This document shows, piece by piece, positions 7,831 to 15,573 of a stretch of 45,284 nt of DNA. The DNA comes from a virus: positions 1 to 45,284 of the IMG/VR virus record IMGVR_UViG_3300034108_002152, one strand, 5' to 3'. Within the stretch, counting starts at the first letter, position 1. The number at the start of each line of letters is the position of its first letter. The notes under the pieces are model-generated. The model was not told where the DNA came from and did not search any database. It was given only the letters and a program-made list of their open reading frames with translations. The position numbers and the translations under genes were made by a program.

Positions 7831-8649
7831 ATGTACACAAAAGTAAATTTAACAAAAGCCGCCGGGATTAGTCCCGGGTCGGCTGCTCCAAAGAACACAA
7901 TTGTTCTTGTGGAAGCTCAGGACTTAAACTTTCCTGAAAGCGACTCTAAAGGAGTCAAACTGATAGGGGTTCCTACGGTTAAAGAAGGTGGAAAATTCAT
8001 CACGATTTACTCTACTAAGAGTAAAACCGAAGCATCAATGGAAACAGATGGTGACGAGGATATGATGAACTTTGCTTCTAAGTTTGTGGCTCAACATCCG
8101 GGTAACGGATTACCATTGAAAGAATTTGTACAAAACTGGACCGGAAAAGACATTGTTATTTTCCATAAAGCATGTGGAGATAATTTCTGGGAAGTAATGG
8201 GAACACCTTGTTCACCTTTACAGTTGAAAGCTACCAAACAAGACAATAACGATGGTCGTTTTTACAACTTGTCGTTTGAGCCTTTTGCAAAATCAGGTTT
8301 TGTGCCTAAGCATTATGAAGGAGATGTTCCTTTTGAATTGCCAACAGCTATTGATGATATTGAAGCGGTACACTTAACAGAGGAAAATGGAATCCAATAC
8401 AAAGTTCCTGCGTTAGCTGTAACAGCTGCAATGGAAGTATCTACTATCGATTTAGAACACGGTGAGCACATTGTGTTTGAAGGTGGTGGCGGAGTTGCTC
8501 CTGCAACAATTGCTAACGGAGTTGCCGGTGCAGTTACTGTTCTTTTGAAAAATGGAACAACCTGGACAGCTTTGTCTGGAGCTACTATTCATTTCCAAGT
8601 GTTTCTTGCTGGTGCTACTAAATATTTAGTAGAACTTTCCAGAGCTTAA
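7831..8649 (+). CDS. Probable major tail (tube) protein (272 aa)
   Basis: Beta-rich protein 26 nt behind the capsid gene and the last gene before a strong terminator. Residues 1-205 are mixed beta with a compact domain (KDIVIFHKACGDNFWEVMG and nearby), and about 205-272 is a Gly/Ala/Thr-rich beta segment (GGGGVAPATIANGVAGAVTV) like Ig- or decoration-type add-ons. High expression is suggested by its place next to the capsid gene. Tail tube is the best guess; a capsid decoration or head-completion protein cannot be excluded. Confidence 0.55.
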   Translation: MYTKVNLTKAAGISPGSAAPKNTIVLVEAQDLNFPESDSKGVKLIGVPTVKEGGKFITIYSTKSKTEASMETDGDEDMMNFASKFVAQHPGNGLPLKEFVQNWTGKDIVIFHKACGDNFWEVMGTPCSPLQLKATKQDNNDGRFYNLSFEPFAKSGFVPKHYEGDVPFELPTAIDDIEAVHLTEENGIQYKVPALAVTAAMEVSTIDLEHGEHIVFEGGGGVAPATIANGVAGAVTVLLKNGTTWTALSGATIHFQVFLAGATKYLVELSRA

Positions 8650-8667
8650 TTGTTCTATCATAAAGAT

Positions 8668-8691
8668 AAAACCCCGATTTGTCGGGGTTTT
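8668..8691 (+). terminator. Rho-independent terminator of the capsid operon
   Basis: Stem CCCCGA (8672-8677) / TCGGGG (8682-8687), extended by AAAA/TTTT pairing, with loop TTTG and a following T run. It lies 23 nt after the stop of the tail protein gene. Confidence 0.85.
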
Positions 8692-8707
8692 TTATTTGTG
8701 TATGGCT

Positions 8708-8745
8708 CATGTTACAACTTTTGAAAAATGTAATTACAATATTTG
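8708..8745 (+). promoter_or_regulatory. Late promoter C (CATGTTACA class) for the terminase operon
   Basis: CATGTTACA at 8708-8716 and AATATTTG at 8738-8745, 21 bp apart. A TGTAATTACA palindrome (8729-8738) lies between them. The first gene starts 27 nt after the -7 box, the longest leader of the five. Confidence 0.7.
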
Positions 8746-8771
8746 AACTTTAAAAAATTAAAACAAAACCT

Positions 8772-9668
8772 ATGAGTAATCAATTTAAATTAATCGTCTT
8801 AGCATTTTTAGCCGCTGATTATGCGGATAAATATGAGCAATTCAATAAAGCATTTGAATTGTATAAACAAACGCCTGGTAAAAACATTGGATTAGAAACG
8901 AAGTTAAACCGAGTTGGGTTTACAGATGAGTTTCTTCAATCATTACTTTATGATTTACAGCAATTGAATGGTATAACTGATTTGGAAATAGCTGAAAATA
9001 AAGTTTCTGGAATGAAAGGGAAATCGTCTCCAGAGTTGATTGATGTAGAGTTTGATAGAGTTGAAGCTAGTACAGAAGCTAGTACAGAAGCTAGTACAGA
9101 AGCTCCTGAACAAAGTACAGAACCTTCTAAATTAAAAAATGAAGAATTGCTTGTTTTTGAACACGAAAAGACGTTTGAAGAAAAAACTTTGCGTGAAGAG
9201 TTTCCATTTTTAAACGATGCTAATTGTCCGGAAGTAATGTATGTGGTAGTAGGAAAAAGAATTACTGCTTTTAAACGTTACCAGGAACTGCATGAAAAGC
9301 TTCAGCAAGTAGACTCGGCAGAACCACAAGCAACGGAAGAGGAAAAAACACAATTGGTTCAGGAAACCGAAAAAGCCTATTCTGAAAATCAAGCTTTGTG
9401 GAATGAATTGAATCACTACGGAAGCACCGGAGAGATTTTAGGCAAACATGAATTATTCAAACAACACGTTTTGAAACGGGAAGTAGAGGAAATGAATAAG
9501 GAAGAGTTAGTGAAATTCATTTCCTCTTCAGCCACTTTTTTCTCAAGAAAAAAAGCAGAATTAGGCAAAGCAAAAGAGGCTGATAAAATTGCCAAAATTC
9601 AAACGGCTATTGATGAGCGTGAATACAAGTTAAAACTGGTAAATGAAAAATTAGGTGTCGGTCAATAA
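8772..9668 (+). CDS. Hypothetical acidic protein with EAST repeats (298 aa)
   Basis: Acidic, largely helical protein. Residues about 98-117 form a low-complexity linker made of tandem EAST units that separates a helical N-terminal part from a longer C-terminal part with coiled-coil character (about 165-290). First gene of the operon that leads to the terminase. No family is recognised; a head-associated or packaging-accessory role is suggested only by context. The next gene begins at a GTG inside its 3' end. Confidence 0.65.
   Translation: MSNQFKLIVLAFLAADYADKYEQFNKAFELYKQTPGKNIGLETKLNRVGFTDEFLQSLLYDLQQLNGITDLEIAENKVSGMKGKSSPELIDVEFDRVEASTEASTEASTEAPEQSTEPSKLKNEELLVFEHEKTFEEKTLREEFPFLNDANCPEVMYVVVGKRITAFKRYQELHEKLQQVDSAEPQATEEEKTQLVQETEKAYSENQALWNELNHYGSTGEILGKHELFKQHVLKREVEEMNKEELVKFISSSATFFSRKKAELGKAKEADKIAKIQTAIDEREYKLKLVNEKLGVGQ
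9063..9104 (+). repeat. Three tandem 12-bp repeats, in frame
   Basis: GAAGCTAGTACA occurs three times exactly in a row (9063-9098) followed by a half unit GAAGCT. Each unit encodes four residues (E-A-S-T). Unit length is a multiple of three, so gain or loss of copies would change linker length without a frameshift. Confidence 0.9.
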
Positions 9669-10251
9669 ATTTTTCAATCCAAAAAATATTGTTCAGGAAC
9701 TGAAGGAAGAGCCTATCTCGTCGCAATGGAAGTCAAACTACGTTGCCAAGCATTTTCAAAAAGTGACCAACCTCGAAAATGATTTGATGAGAGTGCCTAC
9801 TCTTGATGAGTTTCTCTTCCTTCAGTCGGACAATGCCTTTAATGCTTTTACGTTCATTCCGTTTGTTGCCAAGCATTATCCTATCAAGGAATTGTATGCG
9901 TCAACCTATTCCATCAGCAATAAAGTGATTCAGGCTTTAGTGGAGCTTCATGATAAAGGAATGGTGGAAAAAATCACACTATTGATTTCGGATAGTATGA
10001 TCAAACGCAATCCGCTCACGATTGAAAATTTAAAAGGAATGTGCAGTACTCGTCCGAACATTCAAGTTTTTTATGCTTGGACACACGCAAAGGTTTGTTT
10101 GTTGCAAACACACGATTTTCATTTCGTGATTGAAGGTTCCGGGAACTGGAGTGAGAATGCTCATTTTGAGCAATATTTATTTGCTAACTGCAAAGGTTTA
10201 TTTGATTTCAGATTGCAATTGTTTGAGAATAATCACTTAAAAAGGTATTGA
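9655..10251 (+). CDS. PLD-like (phospholipase D superfamily) domain protein (198 aa)
   Basis: Single PLD-type phosphodiesterase motif near the C-terminus: WTHAKVCLL with His144 and Lys146, followed by IEGSGNWSENAHFEQY (Gly161, Ser162, Asn164). Only one HxK motif is present, so activity would need a dimer. The Asp of the classic HxKx4D motif is not obvious. The start is a GTG at 9655, 14 nt inside the previous gene; the first internal ATG would remove about 44 residues. It sits in the packaging operon, so a nucleic-acid role is plausible, but substrate is unknown. Confidence 0.65.
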   Translation: MSVNKFFNPKNIVQELKEEPISSQWKSNYVAKHFQKVTNLENDLMRVPTLDEFLFLQSDNAFNAFTFIPFVAKHYPIKELYASTYSISNKVIQALVELHDKGMVEKITLLISDSMIKRNPLTIENLKGMCSTRPNIQVFYAWTHAKVCLLQTHDFHFVIEGSGNWSENAHFEQYLFANCKGLFDFRLQLFENNHLKRY

Positions 10252-10442
10252 TGAAAAAATCCACTTTTTTTTTACTGCTAGGGGTTTTGAATTTTGCTCA
10301 GTTTATTTTCATGGGGATTCAAACGGATTTTGTTAAGATTGAATCCATTGAAATGTATGTTGGTTGGGCTTTTCTATGTCTATTGTTAGGAATAATTTGT
10401 TTAATCATTTGGAAGTATGAATCTAATCGAACTAAAATTTAG
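10251..10442 (+). CDS. Small two-segment membrane protein (63 aa)
   Basis: Two hydrophobic segments, about residues 4-24 and 37-55, with a basic end (KYESNRTKI). It starts at the ATG in the tgATG overlap with the preceding stop (a TTG one codon earlier is less likely), and overlaps the next gene by 26 nt. Location inside the terminase operon is unusual for a membrane protein. Function is not recognised. Confidence 0.55.
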   Translation: MKKSTFFLLLGVLNFAQFIFMGIQTDFVKIESIEMYVGWAFLCLLLGIICLIIWKYESNRTKI

Positions 10443-10746
10443 CGACGAAGAAATCACGCAAGTGATGGATTTAGCCGCATGCAACTATTCTCCGGAAAAA
10501 GTGGCGTTGCAGTTAGATATGGATAAAAAAGCATTCTTGGCAATTTGGAACAACACATCATCAGATGTAAGGTTAGCCTATGAAGCCGGAAAACTAAAAG
10601 CCACTTTTAACATCATGAACAAGCAACGTGAGTTGGCAGAATCAGGAAATATTACGGCGGCTCAAATTTTTCTAAAGGAAAGCGATAAAATAGAAAAAGC
10701 TTCTATTCGCGATAGAATTTTATACCAAGGAATTGATGCTGATTGA
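10417..10746 (+). CDS. HTH-like small protein, possible terminase-associated DNA-binding protein (109 aa)
   Basis: Helical protein. Residues about 8-45 (FSDEEITQVMDLAACNYSPEKVALQLDMD onward) have the spacing of a helix-turn-helix, as in phage terminase small subunits and related packaging proteins. It lies two genes upstream of the large terminase. Either this or the following gene could be the DNA-recognition subunit. Confidence 0.55.
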   Translation: MNLIELKFSDEEITQVMDLAACNYSPEKVALQLDMDKKAFLAIWNNTSSDVRLAYEAGKLKATFNIMNKQRELAESGNITAAQIFLKESDKIEKASIRDRILYQGIDAD

Positions 10747-11365
10747 TAACATAAACATAAATGACATTTACCGCTTTATTGAAAGTGGAAATCCGAATAA
10801 TGCACCTCCTGAAATTGTGGCTTATTTAGAATTGCTCACTCGTGTGCATGGCATGAAGCTCCGCATTGATAAATTTGGAAATGATGAAGCCATCATCAAA
10901 CATTTGGTTGCAGTTGATGGGCTTAGTCGTTATAAAGCGAAACTAATCATATCCGAAGTTATCGAATATTTTTACCTGGATAAATCTATTACGATTGAAG
11001 CGTGGGGAAACTTTTACGCTAACATTGTAGATCAGGAAATGAATTACGTTCGACAAATAAAGGAAACAGCAAACGATTCAAAAATAGTAGCTGACTTAGC
11101 TATGAAAGCTTTTGAATTGCGAGGCGGCAAAAAAGAAAAAGTAGAGGAACTTCCGGCGGAACTCTTCCAGAAACAAGTTGTTGTTTATACCACAGACATT
11201 TCTGATATCGGTATGCCAAAAGTTGACCGTAATCGAATTAAAGAGCTTATCGACAATAAATTCGGTACGCTTAGTGAAAAAGAACGTCAACGACTTTACG
11301 AAGAAGCCGATATCATTCCATTTAAAGCATTTCCAAATGAACAGGAGAACCCGCGTAAATCTTGA
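10736..11365 (+). CDS. Probable small terminase subunit (209 aa)
   Basis: Helical, charged protein encoded directly before, and overlapping by 29 nt, the large terminase gene, the normal place for the small subunit. Residues about 60-85 (HLVAVDGLSRYKAKLIISEV) could form the DNA-binding helical pair, and about 110-145 an oligomerisation helix. Start chosen at the ATG at 10736; a TTG one codon earlier is in frame. The role is inferred from context and helical character, because small subunits are poorly conserved. Confidence 0.6.
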   Translation: MLIDNININDIYRFIESGNPNNAPPEIVAYLELLTRVHGMKLRIDKFGNDEAIIKHLVAVDGLSRYKAKLIISEVIEYFYLDKSITIEAWGNFYANIVDQEMNYVRQIKETANDSKIVADLAMKAFELRGGKKEKVEELPAELFQKQVVVYTTDISDIGMPKVDRNRIKELIDNKFGTLSEKERQRLYEEADIIPFKAFPNEQENPRKS

Positions 11366-13043
11366 TGATTCAAATTTGGAAGTGCGATTTGCGAGCAAAG
11401 TAAAAATGCTTGTAGATTTGATTGCTCCCAAAGATTTGTATTTAGTTGCCGGCCGTGCCACTGCAAAAACTTCTGATATTGTGGCGGAACGTTCCAAGGC
11501 AATTATTTATGATATGCCCCGGAGTTATCAGTTGTTTGTTTCTGATACCTATCAAAATGCTTTGACTAACGTTCTTCCGGCACTCATAGAAGGCTGGGAG
11601 CGTAAAGGATGGCGGGACGGAATCCACTTTGTGACAGATGAACGACCAAAGTATGGAAAAAACTTTTTAATGCCTTACAAGCCTCCTTTGAAGTTCAAGC
11701 ATACTGTTTCAATTTTTAATGGAACGTTTTTCAATTTAGGGAGTTTAGACCAGGCTTCCGGATTAGCCGGTTCATCGTACCAACATCGGTATGGTGATGA
11801 AGCTCGATTGCTGAAGAAGAAAAAACTGGACCGTTCCTCTCCGGCTTTGCGTGGTGAATTTGCTTCTTTTGGACATTCTCCTTACTACATGGGAAATACG
11901 TTTACGACTGACATGCCTAATTTGCTGTTGGGTGATGATGATTGGATTTTGAACATGGAAAAGGAAATGGACCAGGAGCAAATTGAATTGATTTTGTATG
12001 CAGCCTATGTTTTGAATGATATCAAGCGGGAAATGATAGCCAATGAACAAATAGGGGTTATTTCTGAACGTGCCCGATTAGAAAAAGCGTATCGCATTTG
12101 GAATGAAGTTTGGATTCGTGCCCGAAAAGATTCAACTTTCTTTTATGCGGTTTCTTCGCTTGTGAATGTGGATATTTTAACGGATGGCTATTTTAAAGCA
12201 GTTTTAAAGTCTTTGGGGAACGAAGAATTTAAGTCTGCGATTTTGTCTTTTAAAGTACAGGTTTCTCAAGGAGAGAAATTTTACTTTGCTTTAGGCGACC
12301 ATCATTTTTATGACGACGGAGTAAACAATGAATGGTATGATCGATTTAAAATAAAGGATGAAATTTACGGAAGCAGCGAAGCTCTGCGATATGTTGACAC
12401 AAATTTAAAGCTTGAGGGCGGAGCGGATTTTGGAGATATGTGTTCGTTAATTTTAGGGCAGTCAAGGGGGAATTATATGTATATTCAAAAAGAATTTTAC
12501 TCGTTGGCTCCTGATAATGAAGTGCAATTAGGAAAGCAATTTGTAGATTTTTTCAGAAACCATAAATACAAAGTGTTGGATTTGTATTATGATCGTTCGG
12601 GAAATCAGAATAAGCAAACCAAACGAGATTGGGCGAGTGCCATTAAAAAAGCGATTGAATATGTGGATGGTTCTAGCACCGGTTGGGTTGTGAATTTGAT
12701 GTCGGAATCTCAGGGTACAATTTATCAGGAGCAAGAATATCAATTTGCCGGAAAATTATTGTCGGGAAGTCATCCGGAACTTCCAAAAGTTTTAATAGAT
12801 CGATTTCAATGCAAATGTTTAAAATCGTCTTTAGAACTTACTAAGACAATCATCAAAACTGATAAATTTGGTTCGAGAACAATTCATAAAAACAAATCGT
12901 CGGAAAGTTTACCCTTAAAATCAAGACCAATGTTTTCTACTAACTTTAGTGATGCGTTTAAATATTTTATTTATCGAAGATATCTTGTAGAAAAAGTGAA
13001 TGCCAATGGCAGCTATATTGGCATGGAACCTGGTGTGGTGTAA
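11337..13043 (+). CDS. terL: Terminase large subunit, ATPase-nuclease (568 aa)
   Basis: DNA-packaging motor. N-terminal ATPase: variant Walker A GRATAKTS at 39-46 after LYLVA, and YGDEARLL at 152-159 with Asp154-Glu155 as Walker B acid and catalytic glutamate. C-terminal RNase H-like nuclease: acidic residues in GGADFGDM (Asp364, Asp367) and YYDRSGNQ (Asp419). The length is typical. The start at 11337 gives the expected N-terminus; the frame is open further upstream but that part shadows the small subunit. It is the last gene before a terminator and a leftward cassette. Confidence 0.85.
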   Translation: MNRRTRVNLDDSNLEVRFASKVKMLVDLIAPKDLYLVAGRATAKTSDIVAERSKAIIYDMPRSYQLFVSDTYQNALTNVLPALIEGWERKGWRDGIHFVTDERPKYGKNFLMPYKPPLKFKHTVSIFNGTFFNLGSLDQASGLAGSSYQHRYGDEARLLKKKKLDRSSPALRGEFASFGHSPYYMGNTFTTDMPNLLLGDDDWILNMEKEMDQEQIELILYAAYVLNDIKREMIANEQIGVISERARLEKAYRIWNEVWIRARKDSTFFYAVSSLVNVDILTDGYFKAVLKSLGNEEFKSAILSFKVQVSQGEKFYFALGDHHFYDDGVNNEWYDRFKIKDEIYGSSEALRYVDTNLKLEGGADFGDMCSLILGQSRGNYMYIQKEFYSLAPDNEVQLGKQFVDFFRNHKYKVLDLYYDRSGNQNKQTKRDWASAIKKAIEYVDGSSTGWVVNLMSESQGTIYQEQEYQFAGKLLSGSHPELPKVLIDRFQCKCLKSSLELTKTIIKTDKFGSRTIHKNKSSESLPLKSRPMFSTNFSDAFKYFIYRRYLVEKVNANGSYIGMEPGVV

Positions 13044-13089
13044 GCCCACAACAAACACGCCCGCTAGGGCGAAAAAAAAATGAAAAAAG

Positions 13090-13114
13090 AAACCCCTCCA
13101 AAAGAGGGGTTTTT
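13090..13114. terminator. Bidirectional terminator between terL and the DUF932 gene
   Basis: Stem AAACCCCTC (13090-13098) / GAGGGGTTT (13104-13112), loop CAAAA, T run on the plus strand and A run at the other side. It serves the rightward packaging operon and the convergent leftward cassette. A second small stem, CGCCC/GGGCG at 13058-13071, lies upstream without a T run. Confidence 0.85.
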
Positions 13115-13115
13115 G

Positions 13116-13976
13116 TTAGTTTGCATATTCTAAAACCGAATTAAATAAAACCTTGTCGAGTTTTTCTTGTTGGTCAAATGTTTTCTTTAATTTGGTGTGC
13201 AAAAGTTCGTTAAAGGCATTGTATACGTGCCATAAATTTGCATCCTCTTTAAAAGTTCGTTGTTCCTTTTCAATAATTTCAATTACGGTTCTTGCGTTCA
13301 AACTTGGTAAGGGATTCTTTTCTGAACACTCGTATTTAAAAAGCTTTGTTTCTTCGGCTAATCGTTGAACGATTTCTTTCGGGTCAATTATTTTAAAGTC
13401 GGCTAAAACTTCAAACTTTTTCCGAATTTCAAAAAATTCATTTTCCATAAATTGGCAAATCGTGTTATAAATAGCAGGTAAAACCATCTCTTTTATATTT
13501 CCTTTGTGGCGTAATGAAAAACCAATATCGGTTTTGGCGGTGTGTAATCCGTTACTGCAAACCTCACGAAAGAAACCAAATTTACCTGATGTCTTGCAAC
13601 TTCCATCATATGAATTTGTAAAGCGTAACATCGGGCGAATTTTGTCGGCTCCGTTCTTCACGTTTACACAGTATCTATCATCGCTTAAAATGTAGTCAAC
13701 TGCAAAGCTTCTGTTTTCTCTGTTAATACTACGTGTAATATACTGAATGTCGGATAAAGTTAACATTTCTTCTACCTTATAAAAAAAGTCTTCGTTCGGT
13801 AGGTGTCCGTATGAATTTGAAACAAAATTTACTATTCTGTTTTCTGATAATATTACCTTATCCAAACCTTTACGGCTTGGATAATCTGTAATATTACTTA
13901 TAGGTAAAATGGCGTTTTTTACAAAAATGTTGTCATTTTGTAAAGGTTTGTTTAAAAAAAGACTGTTTGTGTTCAT
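13116..13976 (-). CDS. DUF932 family protein (286 aa)
   Basis: Phage/plasmid-type DUF932 protein. The family hallmark is the central NSYDGSCKTSGKFGFFREVC segment followed by SNGLH (about 121-145), matching the usual N-S-x-D-G-S and V-C-x-N-G pattern. Length is close to normal. The biochemical role of the family is not established; members are frequent on plasmids, integrative elements and phages. It is the last gene of a leftward cassette, 3 nt after the SymE-like gene, and ends at the shared terminator. Confidence 0.75.
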   Translation of the reverse strand: MNTNSLFLNKPLQNDNIFVKNAILPISNITDYPSRKGLDKVILSENRIVNFVSNSYGHLPNEDFFYKVEEMLTLSDIQYITRSINRENRSFAVDYILSDDRYCVNVKNGADKIRPMLRFTNSYDGSCKTSGKFGFFREVCSNGLHTAKTDIGFSLRHKGNIKEMVLPAIYNTICQFMENEFFEIRKKFEVLADFKIIDPKEIVQRLAEETKLFKYECSEKNPLPSLNARTVIEIIEKEQRTFKEDANLWHVYNAFNELLHTKLKKTFDQQEKLDKVLFNSVLEYAN

Positions 13977-13979
13977 GGC

Positions 13980-14168
13980 TTATAATTTTTGAATGATTAA
14001 TAAATTGTTTGATACTGATACCGTTACGGCATCCCCTATATTAAAACCTGCTTCTTTCACCCAATCCCCTGAAATGGTTAATTTTGGTCTAAAAATTGGT
14101 TTTTCAAATTGTGGCTTAAAATAGCTAGACGAAACCGTTAATTTTCGTATTTTAGAATGTGTACTCAT
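13980..14168 (-). CDS. SymE-like type I toxin family protein (62 aa)
   Basis: Matches the SymE pattern: RKLTVS near the N-terminus, then PKLTISGDWVKEAGFNIGDA at about 29-48 and VTVSVSNNLLIIQKL at the end, an AbrB-like swapped-hairpin fold that in SymE became a toxin controlled by antisense RNA. Start at 14168 (MSTHSKIRK) gives the family N-terminus. It overlaps the upstream gene by 17 nt and is followed closely by the DUF932 gene. Whether it is toxic here, or a DNA-binding regulator, cannot be told from sequence; no clear antisense promoter was found. Confidence 0.7.
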   Translation of the reverse strand: MSTHSKIRKLTVSSSYFKPQFEKPIFRPKLTISGDWVKEAGFNIGDAVTVSVSNNLLIIQKL

Positions 14169-14373
14169 GAAAATCGGAATCTGCGTTAGTGTCTTGAATG
14201 AATAGTTCTGCAATCGCTACGGCTTTATTAAAAGCGTCTTTTGCTTGGCTTCTAAAGTGTGCGTAATCATCCCAATTAAAAAGAAATGAATATCCCCTTG
14301 CCATTAGTTCCTGGCGTACTTGGTAGGATAATAAATTAGTGTTACTTTTACGGCTGTTACTCGTTGTGTTCAT
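14152..14373 (-). CDS. Hypothetical protein (73 aa) upstream of the SymE-like gene
   Basis: Small helical protein starting at 14373 (MNTTSNSRKSNTN). It has a Tyr/Phe/Trp-rich middle (GYSFLFNWDDYAHFRSQAK) and an acidic end. It overlaps the SymE-like gene by 17 nt, so the two are translated from one message. No family is recognised. An adaptor or antitoxin role is conceivable but unsupported. Confidence 0.55.
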   Translation of the reverse strand: MNTTSNSRKSNTNLLSYQVRQELMARGYSFLFNWDDYAHFRSQAKDAFNKAVAIAELFIQDTNADSDFHEYTF

Positions 14374-14398
14374 GGCGTGTAATAAATTTAAGTGAATA

Positions 14399-14430
14399 AA
14401 AACCCCCAATTTTCGACCGTTGGGGGTTTT
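14399..14430 (-). terminator. Terminator or attenuator inside the leftward cassette
   Basis: Stem AAAACCCCCAA (14399-14409) / TTGGGGGTTTT (14420-14430) with a 10-nt loop, active in the leftward direction. It follows the stop of the 136-aa gene by 6 nt and sits only about 25 nt before the next leftward start, so the downstream genes depend on read-through or on a promoter within this short gap. Confidence 0.75.
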
Positions 14431-14436
14431 CTTTGT

Positions 14437-14847
14437 TTAGATAATAAAGGTTAAAATTTCGTTCTCGGCTTCATTCAATAAAATTGAAAGTTCATCTTTA
14501 GCCGTTTGGGTCAATCGGTCAATAACATTTGAGTTTTGAACCTCAAATTTAAATCCCTGTGCATTTTGAAAGGTTATTTTTGCACTCGTTTTGTCGTTAC
14601 CCGCATGAAAGGTTTTCAATTCTTCGTCTTTTCCTTTTAGGGTTTTGTAACGGTTTGAAAGTGCTTCAAACTGTTTCATGTTGCTGATTCTGTCCTCTGC
14701 CGTTTTGGGTGGCTCGGGTTTGAATTTTTCGACTAACTTGTTAAGGTTGTCTTTTCTTTCTTCTTGCGTGGCGTTTACTTGATTTGCACCTGATAACATC
14801 CCGTTATCTTTCGCCTCTTTTTTAGGTGCGGTTTTCACTGTTTCCAT
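14437..14847 (-). CDS. Hypothetical soluble protein (136 aa), first gene of the leftward cassette
   Basis: Start chosen at 14847 (METVKTAPKKEAKDNG), because the region 5' of it in frame is AT-rich and contains the promoter and dyad. The N-terminal ~55 residues are polar and probably disordered; the rest is helical with a small beta part (AKITFQNAQGFKFEVQNSN). Its promoter carries a perfect TTTCCGTA/TACGGAAA dyad. No family is recognised. Confidence 0.6.
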   Translation of the reverse strand: METVKTAPKKEAKDNGMLSGANQVNATQEERKDNLNKLVEKFKPEPPKTAEDRISNMKQFEALSNRYKTLKGKDEELKTFHAGNDKTSAKITFQNAQGFKFEVQNSNVIDRLTQTAKDELSILLNEAENEILTFII

Positions 14848-14874
14848 AATGTCAAAAAACTTAATTATTATATG

Positions 14875-14907
14875 TAAATATAGTGATTTCCGTATATATA
14901 CGGAAAT
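14875..14907 (-). promoter_or_regulatory. Leftward promoter with perfect TTTCCGTA dyad operator
   Basis: On the minus strand a -7-like TATATTTA (14875-14882) lies 3 bp downstream of a perfect 22-bp palindrome at 14886-14907 whose core is TTTCCGTATATATACGGAAA. The start codon at 14847 follows about 28 nt after the -7 box. A close copy of the dyad lies at 19685-19704. Confidence 0.65.
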
Positions 14908-15231
14908 AAAAACAACAAAAAAGTGTGTAAAATAAGGCTTTAAGCAGTAATTTATATTTATTATAAATAGTATAAAAACATTACAAAAATCTTTAAAAAT
15001 CAGTCTTTTAAAAAAATAAAAAAATAAAAAAGCATTGAAAATCAACATTTAAACCCTACTTAAAAAGGGGTTAAATTGATTTTAATGGCTTGAAATACCG
15101 CCCCGCTCACTTTCCTTTATGTCATTACAAAGAGCGCCTAAAAAGCAGATATATGACGCACCGCACACCAATAGCGGGCTGGTACAGCCCACCGATTTAA
15201 AGCATAAACCCACCATTATTACTGTATGTCT
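14908..15231. other. Non-coding gap between the leftward cassette and the portal operon
   Basis: About 320 bp. The left part is very AT-rich. From about 15100 base composition becomes more balanced, and there is a stem GGGCTG-gta-CAGCCC at 15176-15190 without a T run. A 43-codon frame (15119-15250) crosses this stem and enters late promoter D; it has no other support and is not called. The change in composition suggests the edge of inserted DNA. Confidence 0.5.
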
Positions 15232-15269
15232 CATGTTACAAACAATGTAATAGTATCACATTAATATTG
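15232..15269 (+). promoter_or_regulatory. Late promoter D (CATGTTACA class) for the portal operon
   Basis: CATGTTACA at 15232-15240 and TAATATTG at 15262-15269, 21 bp apart, with the start codon 18 nt downstream. TGTTACAA of the upstream element is repeated inverted as TTGTAACA at 15267-15274, over the -7 box. Confidence 0.7.
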
Positions 15270-15286
15270 TAACAAATTGTAATTAC

Positions 15287-15571
15287 ATGGACAGTTTAAC
15301 ACCTACTGAGGCGGTCAAGAGAATGAAAGAACTAACTGAACAGGGTGTGTATTTTGAGTTTACATTCTATTCATACAGTACAATAACAAAGCGTACTGAT
15401 GGTATTAAGACAGTTTCAAAGGCTATGCTTCGTAAGAGTTTAAGAAATGACCAAAGCGAGCTGTCGCATCAGTTGATTAGTTATGTTGATTTAACGTCGC
15501 ATGTTGATGCTAATAGGTTCTTTCATTTACCATTAATGTTGTCTTTTAATAACTATAAAATAAAACCTTAA
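15287..15571 (+). CDS. Hypothetical protein (94 aa), first gene of the portal operon
   Basis: Small soluble protein (MDSLTPTEAVKRMKELTEQG) with a helical N-terminus, a beta middle and a basic segment around residues 45-55. It is followed by the portal gene after 2 nt. No family is recognised. Confidence 0.6.
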   Translation: MDSLTPTEAVKRMKELTEQGVYFEFTFYSYSTITKRTDGIKTVSKAMLRKSLRNDQSELSHQLISYVDLTSHVDANRFFHLPLMLSFNNYKIKP

Positions 15572-15573
15572 CC

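Noticed and set aside
13894-13907. TTACTTATAGGTAA, one base off the immunity operator, inside the DUF932 gene
   Set aside because: Single copy within coding sequence with no partner at 20 or 30 bp; about one such match is expected by chance in AT-rich DNA of this length.
14848-15048. N-terminal extension of the 136-aa leftward gene
   Set aside because: The in-frame extension is very rich in Phe, Ile and Tyr because the DNA is AT-rich, and it would translate the promoter and the dyad operator.
15119-15250. 43-codon open frame upstream of late promoter D
   Set aside because: It runs over a stem and into the promoter element, has no recognised product and no sign of a translation start; could be a fragment of inserted DNA but not supported as a gene.
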